Assembly (NCBI GenBank): GCA_015501605.1 | Contig: JADNRZ010000022.1 | Coordinates: forward strand, 310,001 to 374,000 | Direction: 5' to 3' | From: Panaeolus papilionaceus | Lineage: Eukaryota; Basidiomycota; Agaricomycetes; Agaricales | Length of the DNA stretch: 64,000 nt | Made by a program: the position numbers and the translations under genes | Notes under the pieces: generated by a model | What the model saw: only the letters and a program-made list of their open reading frames with translations | Told to the model about the DNA's origin: nothing | The model's database searches: none | Shown here: positions 36,135-46,489 of the stretch, one piece after another | Layout: the number at the start of each line of letters is the position of its first letter | Position numbering within the stretch: the stretch's first letter is position 1

Positions 36135-37006
36135 TTACTTCTTGGTCCACTCCTTGGCTGTAGCCAAAAACTTGGTCTTGTCATTCTTCAATATCTGGAC
36201 GTTCATTCAAAATTAGTATCTTATCTCATAAAGCAGAATACTGACAGCAGCAATTTCAGGTTCAAATGGATCATCAGGACTGGGATTGTTGAGTTTGTCC
36301 TGGATGATAAGAAGAACTAATAAATGCATCAGTGATATTATTTATTTATTACAATTGAACCGACTTACCGCTAGACAATGTCGTCATAGGCTTCCACTGC
36401 CAATCAAGTCAGGGAACAGTCCCTATCCAACAACGATCTACACTTACTTCATCTCTAAGAATTGGAACACAGATAGCGCCTTCCTCGTTGATACCGGGGT
36501 GATAAACCTTGGTCGAGAATGTCACCTGCACCACTTGCGATCAGCATTTACAGCGAATTTATCTATGAAGACCGAAGGCGCACTGTAGGGGGTTTGAAAG
36601 GAAAGTTGTCCGGTAGAATCATCGTAAAGTGGAATGTGCCATTCTTGTATGGAGAGTCTGACTGCGTCGATGGTCCTGATCGTCAGACCAAAGTCTTAAC
36701 AGAAACCTCTTCAATCATACTCACATTAGCCTTGATTGAGCATTTCCATTCAAACAAATTATCGTCCTTGGCCTCAACAGAGAGTCCCTGTGCATTCGAA
36801 ATCTGATCAGATGCAAGATACAAGTTGGAATACAAGTGGCGCCCGTACAGAGATGGGTTTCAAGTTGATGTCTTTCAACTCCTACTGCACATTAGTCGAT
36901 AATGGGTATGAATCGACACAATATTCACCTTCTGTATACGTCTGTATAACAGGTTATTATCATAAAATATGGTGAAATACCTGAATATTTACCTGATAGC
37001 AGTCAT
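36135..37006 (-). CDS. Ubiquitin-conjugating enzyme E2, UBE2L3-like, with HPG in place of HPN
   Basis: This is a compact E2 core (UBC fold), about 156 residues in eight exons. It should carry ubiquitin or a ubiquitin-like protein as a thioester. It begins MTAIRRIQKELKDINL (helix 1), then LFEWKCSIKA, SPYKNGTFHFTMILPDNFPFKPP, and the active site KVYHPGINEEGAICVPIL with catalytic Cys about residue 97. The following WKPMTTLSSVLLIIQDKLNN and SPDDPFEPEIA helices are complete. The C-x-P after the cysteine and the WKP block resemble UBE2L3, an E2 that works with HECT/RBR ligases. The usual HPN asparagine is glycine here. Exon 2 is only 13 nt (36929-36941), and the intron after SIKA is ambiguous. The start lies 73 bp from the ASH2/BRE2 start. 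Confidence 0.85.
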
Positions 37007-37079
37007 TGTATAAAGTCACGGCCCCTGGTGGTAGGAGTCAAGGTTAATCAGTTCCGTAAAAGGCAACGCCTATTTTGTG
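37007..37079. promoter_or_regulatory. 73-bp bidirectional promoter between E2 and ASH2/BRE2
   Basis: Only 73 bases separate the two divergent start codons, so both promoters and both leaders must fit in or overlap the neighbouring gene's first exon. No TATA box is visible. Confidence 0.55.
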
Positions 37080-40067
37080 ATGGATCCAACACCACCAGCA
37101 CTACCTCCGTCTCGAAAAAGAAAACGAACTCAAGCTCATGCTGCCTCTCCTGCTCCCTCAGATGCTACAGATACGAATAAAGCATCCACAGAGTTTGTTA
37201 CTTATCTTATTTGTCTATCAACAACTTACTCATAAATCACAAATAGTCTTCTAGCATCCCGTGCAGACCTCTCTTCACGTCCAGTTCTAACCATTTCTCG
37301 AGGTCCGGTCTTTGTCGCGGCACCAGAAGGTTCACCATGGAACAAGACAGAACTCGTAGCTATGAACCGTGTCGGTTACAGATACATACCAGCAGGAATC
37401 AACCCTCCAGGTTGTGCAGCTCCATGTCGTACCATCGAGTCCAACCCAACGTCCTTCCGTATCTCATGGGAGGACAGAAGTCCTTACTTACGCGTCACAA
37501 AGGACGGCCTTTGTTTAGCCGGTGCAAAGGGTTTCAGGAGTGCACGATGCAACGCGCCAATCCGAGAGGGCAAATGGTATCTTGAAGTCCGCATCCTGCA
37601 GGGAGGATCCAACCACAACCCTAGTACCATCGTTGTTGACGAAGCTAACGGTCTACCACCCCCACCTCCACCACTAGACGACGGACAAAGAAGAGAGGGT
37701 CCATACGTCCGTATAGGCTTCGGACGACGCGAGGCTCCTTTGAACGGACCCGCAGGATTAGACGGATACTCATACGGCTACCGCGACAAAACAGGTGACA
37801 AAGTCACCCTCTCCCGACCCCGGCCCTATGGCCGGGAATTCTCTACAGGCGACGTCGTTGGGATGTACATCTCCCTACCACCCAAACGTCAGCCCAACCC
37901 CCGCGATCCTCACGACCCTGCCCACCTGCACCGCGAACGCATACCCATCGACTTCAAAGGCCAAGAAGTCTTTGAGCTCCTCGAGTACCCCCAATCCAAA
38001 GAAATGACATCCCTAATGGATTATTCTGCTGGCAAGGGCGCCGATACAGGTTCGATTGCTTCAGGTGCTGGCGTGAAGAAGGCAGGAGTGGGGGTGAAGC
38101 CAGAGATGAGCGGAGGGGGTGCAATCATTCCTAGCGGAGCAGCTATGGGTAACAGTGCCCCTTCAGGGATGTCCACACCCAATCCCAAGGCACGTACTCA
38201 GCCTGGCAAAGCCGTCCCATCTGCTCCTCCTCTCCGAACTCTACCTATCCTACCTGGATCACGCATCGCATTCTTCGTCAACGGAGAATGTCAAGGGACT
38301 GCATTTCGCGACATCTACGACTACCTCCCACTTCGACAAACCGAGACGCAGCGTAAAGCCAAGGAGAAAAAAAGGACTCGCGAAGGTGTTAAAGAACATC
38401 GAGAAAACCCGTTCGACGACGGGACGTTGGGGTATTATCCCTTTATTTCGTTATTCAACGAAGCCAGCATCAAAATCAATCCAGGGCCTGATTTCGAATA
38501 TCCCCCTCCTGATGACATCGATGCCCTTTTGGATGAAATTGACAAGAAAAAGCTAGCAGGACCTATTGACGAGAGCAAAAAAGAAAACGATATTCCGCCT
38601 TCGGCTCCCTCTCCCGCTCCTATGGACGTTGATCCACCAGCTACATCTAACATACCACTGAAACCCGAACAAGACGACGCCTCTATAAGCATTATTCTTC
38701 ACGCTTCCGACACAACGACATCGACACGGACCTGGCGTCCCGCCTGCGAGCTCTACGGCATCTTTATGGCTTCTGAACGCGCTCTAGATCAAGAGGAAGA
38801 AAAGATTGCGCGAATTGAGCTCGACAAGCAAGATGCAATCTTCAAAGTCGAAGAAGAGAAACGAGCGCAAAGGGGGAAGAAGAAACAGGCCGCTGATGCG
38901 AGAAAGAAGGCCAAAACGGCTGCGGCTGTGGCTGCCAAGGGTAAACCACCTACACCGTCACCTACGCCTGGACCTGCCGATTCATCAACTTCGCTGCATA
39001 CGAAGTTAGATGAAAAGACGCACTCGTTATCGAGTTCGTCCGCATTGAGCAGCATGGGCGGAGGTGTCGTGCTCATGAACGTCTATGGTGCGAGCAACTC
39101 CCCAAACGCTACAAGTAGAAGTGCGAGTCCATTGGGTTATCACGTCACCAACGCTTCCGGCCCCAGTCCAAGTCCCCTGCGACAGTCTACAGCCTATCAA
39201 GCATATAGAGAGGACGAAGAAGGTGCGAGTGAAGCCGACCCAGAAGACAAACCTTTCTTGGTTGCTGGCTCTGGGATTTCTGCTGGTGGAGAAAAGACGC
39301 TGCCATCAAGGCCTGCGTTACCGCATCAGGTTTCGTCGTCCAATGCATCGTCTTATGGCCCTAGTAGGACAGAGACGCCGCCTCCACCGTATGCATTTGA
39401 TGCTGCGGCAAGTAATACGAGCGGGACTGGACAGGGTGCTTTCCCCGCACCACTCAACAGACCAGGAAGTAAAGGTGCCAACCCATATGTAACGGCGTAT
39501 AAACAACCCTCAACATCATCCACACCGTTCGATCGCGGTACTTCAGACACCACTTCAGAACACGCCACGCCCGCTCATGACGATACGAACATCATCAAAA
39601 GCCGCGCTCAACAGCGTCATGCAGCCCACGAATACCAATACCACCAACGCAGTCCCAATCCCAACACCGCTCTCAATACTCCTCTCAACACGAATCAACA
39701 CCCCTCACCTGCCCCAACTCACGCTTCGGAAGTATACTTAGACGGCGTACAAAGCGGGTACACATCCGAGAATCCAGATGGTGCAGACGGGGAGGCCTAC
39801 TATCAAGATCATGAGCAGGAGCAAGAGCAAGAGCAGAGCGAGCCTGAGACAGATATCTTGCTCCAGGCGCCTAGTCAACGAGCTGACGACGATGGGTCGG
39901 AGTCTGAGCACGAGCATGATGTGCCTAGGGACGACGAAGGCGCGGACACTGATGCGCAGTCGAATATGGGTGAAGGAGAGGGAGACGCCGAGGACCCTGA
40001 TATCGAACCTGACCCAGAGGGTAATCCAGAGGCTGGGGATTATGAGATGACCTCTGAGATGGAGTAG
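37080..40067 (+). CDS. BRE2: COMPASS histone H3K4 methyltransferase subunit ASH2/BRE2 (SPRY domain)
   Basis: This is the ASH2L/Bre2 subunit of the Set1 COMPASS complex, which stimulates H3K4 methylation in chromatin. Two exons (37080-37192, 37247-40067) give 977 residues. A basic N-terminus (SRKRKR) precedes the SPRY domain: GYRYIPAGINPPG, WEDRSPYLRVTKDGL, APIREGKWYLEVRI, YVRIGFGRREAPLNGPAGLD and YGYRDKTGDKVTLSRPRPYG. The domain is split by an insert of roughly 100 residues, then resumes with GSRIAFFVNGECQGTAFRDI and GYYPFISLFNEASIKINPGP. This split is known from Bre2/ASH2 proteins. The rest, over 500 residues, is disordered: a charged helix (EKIARIELDKQDAIFKVEEE), a Ser/Pro-rich zone, and a Glu/Asp-rich end. 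The plant-homeodomain and winged-helix part of animal ASH2L is absent, as in yeast Bre2. Confidence 0.92.
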
Positions 40068-40515
40068 TAGAATTGCACTCTAGATTTTCGTGCTTTTTTC
40101 GTTTCCCCTTTACATAGGTCTGTGTTTGGTTCTCATTCTCTGCTCTTCCTCTTGTATACTTAGTTAATCTAATGCGTCGTTGTATGATTGAACACTACTA
40201 AGTGCACGCTGGACGAGCCCCATGTGTTTGCAAAACTAGAGCAGTATGTAGATGTCGAACCCCGAGACGGCACTTGGAAATAAAGACAGAAAACAACAAA
40301 TATATAAATCGAAAAATATACAAAGGTTTAGAGATAATAAGAGAAACAAACAATATGGCTTAAAATGCGCTATGTAACTGCTAGCAGTAATAAATACTTT
40401 TCTGGAGACCAGAACGAAAAACTATTATAATCATACACACTCATGCCGCGATGAGAACTTCGGGTGAACGTATATCCTTGCAATCGGGGTAAGTGTACTT
40501 ATACTGGGGTTGAAA
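40068..40515. other. Intergenic region, convergent 3' ends
   Basis: About 450 bp between ASH2/BRE2 and the PhoD-like gene stop codons. It contains A/T-rich stretches (40270-40440) suited to polyadenylation. No gene recognised. Confidence 0.4.
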
Positions 40516-43500
40516 TCACCATACAGGTTGGGGGACAACCATAGGATACCTAAGAGTAAAATGCTCAGTCAAATATCCATACCACACGTTATTACCACCT
40601 ACCCGGATGTTATCCCATATCCTTTCTGTTTCTCCACCCGAAGCTCAAATACCATTGACCCGTTATCCTGATTCCACTCAACGCGACACCAATTACGCGC
40701 ACCCATGATGTATTTCTGCTTACGAGGTTGACCATTACTTGGCTCCTTGTCAAACAGCGGAACCTGTTGGATGTGTCAGACAAACATGTCAATGTCATAA
40801 AACGTGGTTACGGGCGCTTTAGGCGGATTATCGCCAGCGAAGACCTAGACTTGTAGACTTGTCACCAAGGGAAATTTTTTGACATACCATGATCTCATCC
40901 GTCTGACTGCTATGCATCGTCTTGTGGACTTTACTAGCCAAAGAAGATACCAACGTGATAACTCCATTCGGTCTACACAACAGATGTTAGTTCACTGTTT
41001 CAAAACATGACAAGATCATGAGCAACTAACGGTGGCGTGTTTACAATAGCACCTGTAAAATGCACGCCATCAACATCTCAACACTACAACAAGTCATGAT
41101 TCACGAAGCACAGCAGTAAGTACTCACTCGTAACAATGTTTGCCATCCACCTTGGGTCATTCTCAGGTGCTATCTCCGGCTGACCCTTCGCCCTGAGGGT
41201 CTTGAACAGGCCCACAGCCGCACAATGTACATCGCCCGACACAAAAGTGACGCGAATGTGCTTGATGCGAGCAAAGTTCTGCAACTGCTCCACTAGCCAA
41301 TTGCGCTCTTTCTATGGACAGACGTGGACGTGTCAGCTCATAATGAACGGACCTAGTAAGGAGCAGAGACAAAAGTAATACCTTGTGGTTACGAGCCGTC
41401 CAATGATCGTTCTATGCGCATTCAACACATTAATCAGCCACTAATCAAACAAAACACAGAGTCTAGCCAACTCACTAGATCATCCAACAACTCAGCCTCC
41501 GCATTAAACTTGTTCACAAACCCACTCAAACCCAGACTTCCATTCCTCCCGAGTGCAACAAGTGGGTTAAACTTGCTCTCGAGGGCAGTCTCAAGGAACA
41601 CCATACGGGGGTACGCAATCGGGATCCCAAGCTGCACCACCAGGTGCTCAACACCCATAGGGAGCCCGTTCAGCCTATCAAAGACATGTTGATACTGCTC
41701 ACGACTGCACACTTGGTCTTTCTTCCGTTCGGCGCTGATGACGTCATGTGGGTCAGTGGCATTGAGCAGGGGTTTGATGTAGGGTTGTGGTGAACAACGT
41801 ACCGACAATCAAGCATGAGCATGTAGCATTGCGGCCCGAGTCTGTGCAGGAATGAATGGGACGGGAATCGGACGTATGGGCCTGGTTGTCCGATTATAGT
41901 GGACCTGTAGGTGTGTTTGCCAGGGAGATCTTGTACGCCATCGATCTCGACTGTTGCACGGCGATGATGTCAGTCCGATATTAGTCTTTGGTAGTTGAAG
42001 ATGAAATAAAAAAAGTGTAGTGAATCAGGGTAAGGGTAATATGTAGAACGTAGTATAGCGTCAAGACGACGTATTGCATCATACACCACACCACAGCACA
42101 CAGCAGTTAAACGTAAAAAGCTTAACGCAATACCAATCAAGTTGAATGAATTAATCCCCAACTCACCATTAATAAAACACTGGAACAGCAAGAAGAAGAA
42201 ATATCCTCTAGCTCCAATCCTAAAAAAGGCAAAAAGATATAACGAACCGTATTCGTCAGTTACATCCCGTTCCTTGATGACTTCAAATTACAGAAGAAAA
42301 CTCCACTGCGACACCACTCCACGCGACAGCACAGCATGGTACCTCAACGTCCGCCAACGTTCATGTCCGTCAACGATGACCGTGGGGGTACCCGTTAAAC
42401 CAACACAACGCCCCACAGCAAAAACAGAATACACCAAAATTAAACCCAAGACTCACTGCCTGAACACCGGCGCTCGCTGCATGTCATCCGGATCTACCAA
42501 AAAGTCACCGACCATCAGTCACCTATCACAAATCATGTAGTCACCAGCTCCCATCTCCAAAGCAATGACGCCAAGGGGTGAGAGTCAGAGGTTTGAAAGC
42601 GCCAAAATTATAACATAACGAAATCCAGGCACTTACAACTTCCGAAACCGTCAATCTGTTTTCAGTGGGTTAGAATAAACCATTGTCAAAATTAGAGGCA
42701 AAAACAGGTCAGTCAGGCTGTGTTCCGAGCTCCTGTGACGACGACACGTCTCCAGAACAGAAAAATAGACGTGAACATACAAGGTCTGATGACAGAGCCC
42801 GAGGGCGACGAAGCAAAGGCATAAATAAGTCAGAAAACGCGTCGTCCGAAACCCGAAATTTAAAATAGCGCTCACCGTGGTCATCGCACATATTTGCCAT
42901 GGGTCTAGTAAGTGCAGAATATATTAAATTAGTATTCACCAATTCTCGAAATAATCGCAGGGCAAGGCGAAAAAAAACCGTAGTGTGAAAGGGAATATTG
43001 ACGCACATTGAACAATTTGCTCTAGCAAAGGCACCACTCCTGAAGGCCTGACAGTAATGGTTGAAAAAGAATCTATCAATAGTCATCTCAATTTCGTCCG
43101 TGAGAGTATATTTTTTTCTATCTTCAGGTTTCATCTTGGAGGACCAGTCCTGCATTTCAGCTTCGCGCATCAACCTGTTGCGCGTCAAACAAAAAAAAAC
43201 CACGTTGTTAGCCAAAGGGTCACAGATACACGCCATAGAGAGGCGATACGTACGAATCGCAATACAGCTGATCTCCGCCTCCGACCAGGACATGGAAAGG
43301 TGTCTCCTGGTGCTTCGCCAGTAGATCCATCCAGACGGGATCATAACCTGATTTGAAGCCGGGTCCGCGGAAGTCGTCTGGGTTGACTCCGGCTGAGAAG
43401 CCGTTGCACTATTCAGAAGTCAGATATGGGGTGCATTAGTTAGTATTTGGACGGAGAATGAGAATGAGCAAGGGGGTGAGGTGGATGTAGGGGGTGAGAT

Positions 43501-45295
43501 GAGAATCTACATCAGTAAATGGGAAACGAAAGCAAAGAATTCGGACAGAGTAAAAAGTGTAGGTAAAAGAAACGCCAGGTCAAGCATTCGTTATAGACGT
43601 GGAAGTTTGGGTTAGGAGATCGGTGGTATTAATAAACATCGCCTCTTTCATAGAAACACGTCGAGAGAAAAAAAAAGAGGGGGGGCGAGGTAGAAAATGA
43701 GGACGGCTGCACGGCAGATAATGTGGTATTCAGGTAAACAGTGAAATGAATGAGAGAATTGAGGACCGTCATCCACTATCCACTGTCAAAACCCGGCTCT
43801 CAAGATGAGATAAAATAGAAATCCCCAAAGAAAGCAGATATACTTATCAATAAAGGTTTACTCACCGAATGCGCAGCCCACCTCATGTTCTGGTTCCGTC
43901 CGGGAACCCAAAACTCGAGTTGCTGGCCACGATTCACACAGTAGCGTACAGCCATTTCATGTTGGCATAGTGGCACCTTGATCAGGAATCGCCAAAACGT
44001 AAACGTCCTATTTCAAGCATCAATCAGTTGAGACGGTTCATCAAGATCAGGCGCTTGACACCATGCACATAGAAAAAAAAATTGCAAAAATTTCAGAGAT
44101 CACATACCCTCCTGAACCGCCATAGACCCAGAGCTCTTGGCCAGTGACTGTTTCACTAAAGGTACCTGGAGGTGCTTGAGAGGGGGCATCGCTGTGGGTA
44201 GGCGATGCACCATTTCCGGCTGCAAAGGATGTTGGCTCGGTTATGCTGAATGGATAGTTGCTGTTCCCTAAGACTGAGACGGTTGGAGAGGCAGGGAGGA
44301 TAGTTGAATGCGGATCGGCCGGATGCGGACCGAGAACGTAGGACGCAGCACTATGAGGCTTTTGAACAGTACTTGGCCTACTTGTGGTTGTTGATAGGTT
44401 GTGGGGGGATTGGAAATCACTTGTTGATGTCGAGTGGGAATGTTGAACGGGCGATGTGTATGTGTCAGTTGTTGGTTGGCGCTGGTGCAAAGGTGGGGGC
44501 GCTGTTGGGTCCCAAGAATAATTAAGAGTTGGAAATGGCTCATAGATAGAACCTGAGTCTGCGGCTAGATGATGTGGGGAAGACGAGAGGGGGTCAGCAC
44601 ATGACAGATTTGGCAGACACGACCTTGGGAAGGAGGCCAAGAGCCGGTCAGAGATTGTGTACTCACTGACGATAAGAGCAGCACCGTGCCATACACCGTG
44701 TTCATCTATAGTATCATATCTGTAATTGTTGGAGAAATTCAGTTAAAGAAGATGGGAATATGAGTATATTTAGCTCTTATGATGAAAGTGATGAGCACAA
44801 ACTTGAGGAGAGGACCACACATGAACTGTTGGAGACATGTTGTAATTAGAAAGTGTTAAGATGAAAGAAGTCCGGGGTATAGAATACAAACCTGTAAATG
44901 AGGATCCATCCGAGCGACGCGTAGTTTCTGAGACCGCTCTACAGCTGACAGCTGCGTGAGCTGCTGTGAAGACACAGTAGTTTGGGTTTGACTGCTGGGC
45001 ACATTGTTTATAGGTTGTGGATAAGGATAGTCCTTTGGAGGTACTGGTGGTCTCGGTGAAGGAGGTGGTTACATCCCCGCATGATGAGGTTGATTTCGAA
45101 AACCACCAATGAAGCTTTCTTCCATAGGAGCCACATCGTCGCTTGCAGAACCATAATAAGAGCTACGATAATTTCTATCTCTCTGTAAAGCTTCATCTTC
45201 CTATATAATAACATAAGCGCCCTGTAATAAAGAATCAAGAAAAAATAAAAAACCTTCTGAGCGCGACGATAAGCGTGCCAGCCTGGGTTGTCCAT
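40516..45295 (-). CDS. PhoD-like phosphatase (fungal, metallophosphatase fold)
   Basis: This belongs to the fungal PhoD-like phosphatase family, predicted metal-dependent phosphoesterases with a long low-complexity insert. The ATG (45295) gives MDNPGWHAYRRAQK. After LRVARMDPHLQFMCGPLLKY comes DTIDEHGVWHGAALIV, then a Ser/Pro/Thr-rich insert, then FWVPGRNQNMRWAAHS. Metal-site motifs follow in order: HVLVGGGDQLYCDS, MANMCDDHDLIDGFGSYPDD, MLMLDCRAERKKDQVCS and FVSGDVHCAAVG. The protein ends ARNWCRVEWNQDNGSMVFEL... to PVVPQPVW. The DDHD motif exists only if a 5-nt exon (42781-42785) is used. Near the N-terminus a TAA in frame after HHAGM must be removed by an intron starting at that point. These need RNA support, but conservation of every motif argues for an active gene. 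Substrate is unknown. Confidence 0.87.
42781..42785 (-). other. Predicted 5-nt microexon of the PhoD-like gene
   Basis: Read on the minus strand the exon is ACCTT, flanked by catcag before and gtatgttcac after. Joined to the 29-nt exon 42876-42904 (ending GAC CAC G) and to the exon starting ATT GAC GGT, it yields DDHDLIDGFG. Without it the frame hits a stop. Confidence 0.6.
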
Positions 45296-45472
45296 GGAAG
45301 TACGGTTTGAATTGAATCGGTGTGATCGGATAAACGGACTGTGGAAAGCGGAACGTCATCTAGATTTCTGCATTCGGTTTAATTATTTGTCTTTATTATT
45401 TTTATTACTACTTTTAGATCCAAAACAAATATAAGACTGGGCTTTTATTCTTTGTTTCCCCCACGCCCAAAA

Positions 45473-46489
45473 ATGACCGAGTACGACTTTTCTCCAGAGG
45501 CCCTCGATGCCTACGTACAGAAACAAAACAAGATCGCTCATTGGGCAAGAGATTGTAGTCGCTCTCCAGTCAGCGATCCATTCACTCCTGCTACACCACA
45601 CGTTCGAGCCCTCAATCTTGCAGCAAAGGGCAATACCCCCTACCCGCGAGAACCTACGCACTCGAGACGACCTTCATACGACTACCCCCCTAGAGATTCA
45701 CATCGAACAAGAGATTCGGATAGGGAGAGAGAAAGACCGAGGGACAGCAGGGAGAGGGAGAGAGTCGACAGGTATCAGTACGAACGAAGAGATACGAGAG
45801 AACGAGACAGGGACAGAGACAGGGAACGTAGTCATGACCGTCACTCTGATTCTCGCAGAGAGGATAGACCTTCTCCTCGTCGACATCGATCTGCTTCTCA
45901 CTCTGCTATCCCACCACCGAGACCGGATCATCAAAGGTCTCGTGTACCAGCTCCTTTGGTTTTACCTAACCACCCCTACTACCCATCACCTTCAAAGCAA
46001 GCATCACCAACGAGTTGGACACATCCACCAACTTATGTTCTACCATTAGGTCAAGCAAGAGATTCTAAACATTCATCTCATTCATCATCAACGACACTAC
46101 CAGCACCGTCACCAACCTCTTACTTCCCTCCATACAGTGCTCCCCCAGCACCCGGTGCTCCTTACAAACCAACCCGTACCATGACTCATCCACCACATTA
46201 CGCACGCCATCAGGATTATTACTACCAGCAACCACCACCACTACCACCTTACAAGCCATATACAATGGATCCTTCAGTAAGTTGCTGTATCGTCTTGTCT
46301 CCGACCCGGTCGCTAACTAACCCTTTTCAGAGCGCTCCTCAGTTACCGTATTCAGCGGGTTATTCAAATAAGCCTCAACCCCTTCTCAAACGTATTTTCA
46401 TGGGCCTAACAGGCGGAGGCAGTAAACACAGCCAGACATCTTCATCCTCTCACAAGACTGTAAGACGGAAGCGCAGCAGCAGTCTCTAA
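45473..46489 (+). CDS. Arg/Asp/Glu-rich, Pro-rich protein of unknown function
   Basis: A two-exon gene giving about 320 residues after removal of the intron at about 46280-46330 (donor gtaagt, acceptor ttttcag). The start ATG gives MTEYDFSPEALDAYVQKQNK, an amphipathic helix that looks ordered. Residues about 85-150 are a run of alternating Arg with Asp, Glu and Ser (repeated RERD, RDRD and DSR units), as in RNA-associated RS/RD-rich proteins. A Pro/Tyr-rich segment follows (PYYPSPSK, YYYQQPPPLPPYKPY), then a short basic end, LLKRIFMGLTGGG then TVRRKRSSSL. No RRM is visible. RNA association is a guess from composition. It is divergent from the PhoD-like gene with 177 bp between starts. Confidence 0.72.
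   Translation: MTEYDFSPEALDAYVQKQNKIAHWARDCSRSPVSDPFTPATPHVRALNLAAKGNTPYPREPTHSRRPSYDYPPRDSHRTRDSDRERERPRDSRERERVDRYQYERRDTRERDRDRDRERSHDRHSDSRREDRPSPRRHRSASHSAIPPPRPDHQRSRVPAPLVLPNHPYYPSPSKQASPTSWTHPPTYVLPLGQARDSKHSSHSSSTTLPAPSPTSYFPPYSAPPAPGAPYKPTRTMTHPPHYARHQDYYYQQPPPLPPYKPYTMDPSVSCCIVLSPTRSLTNPFQSAPQLPYSAGYSNKPQPLLKRIFMGLTGGGSKHSQTSSSSHKTVRRKRSSSL

Noticed and set aside
36519..36806. 95-codon plus-strand frame across the E2 gene
   Set aside because: The opposite strand encodes clear E2 core motifs there; the plus frame has none.
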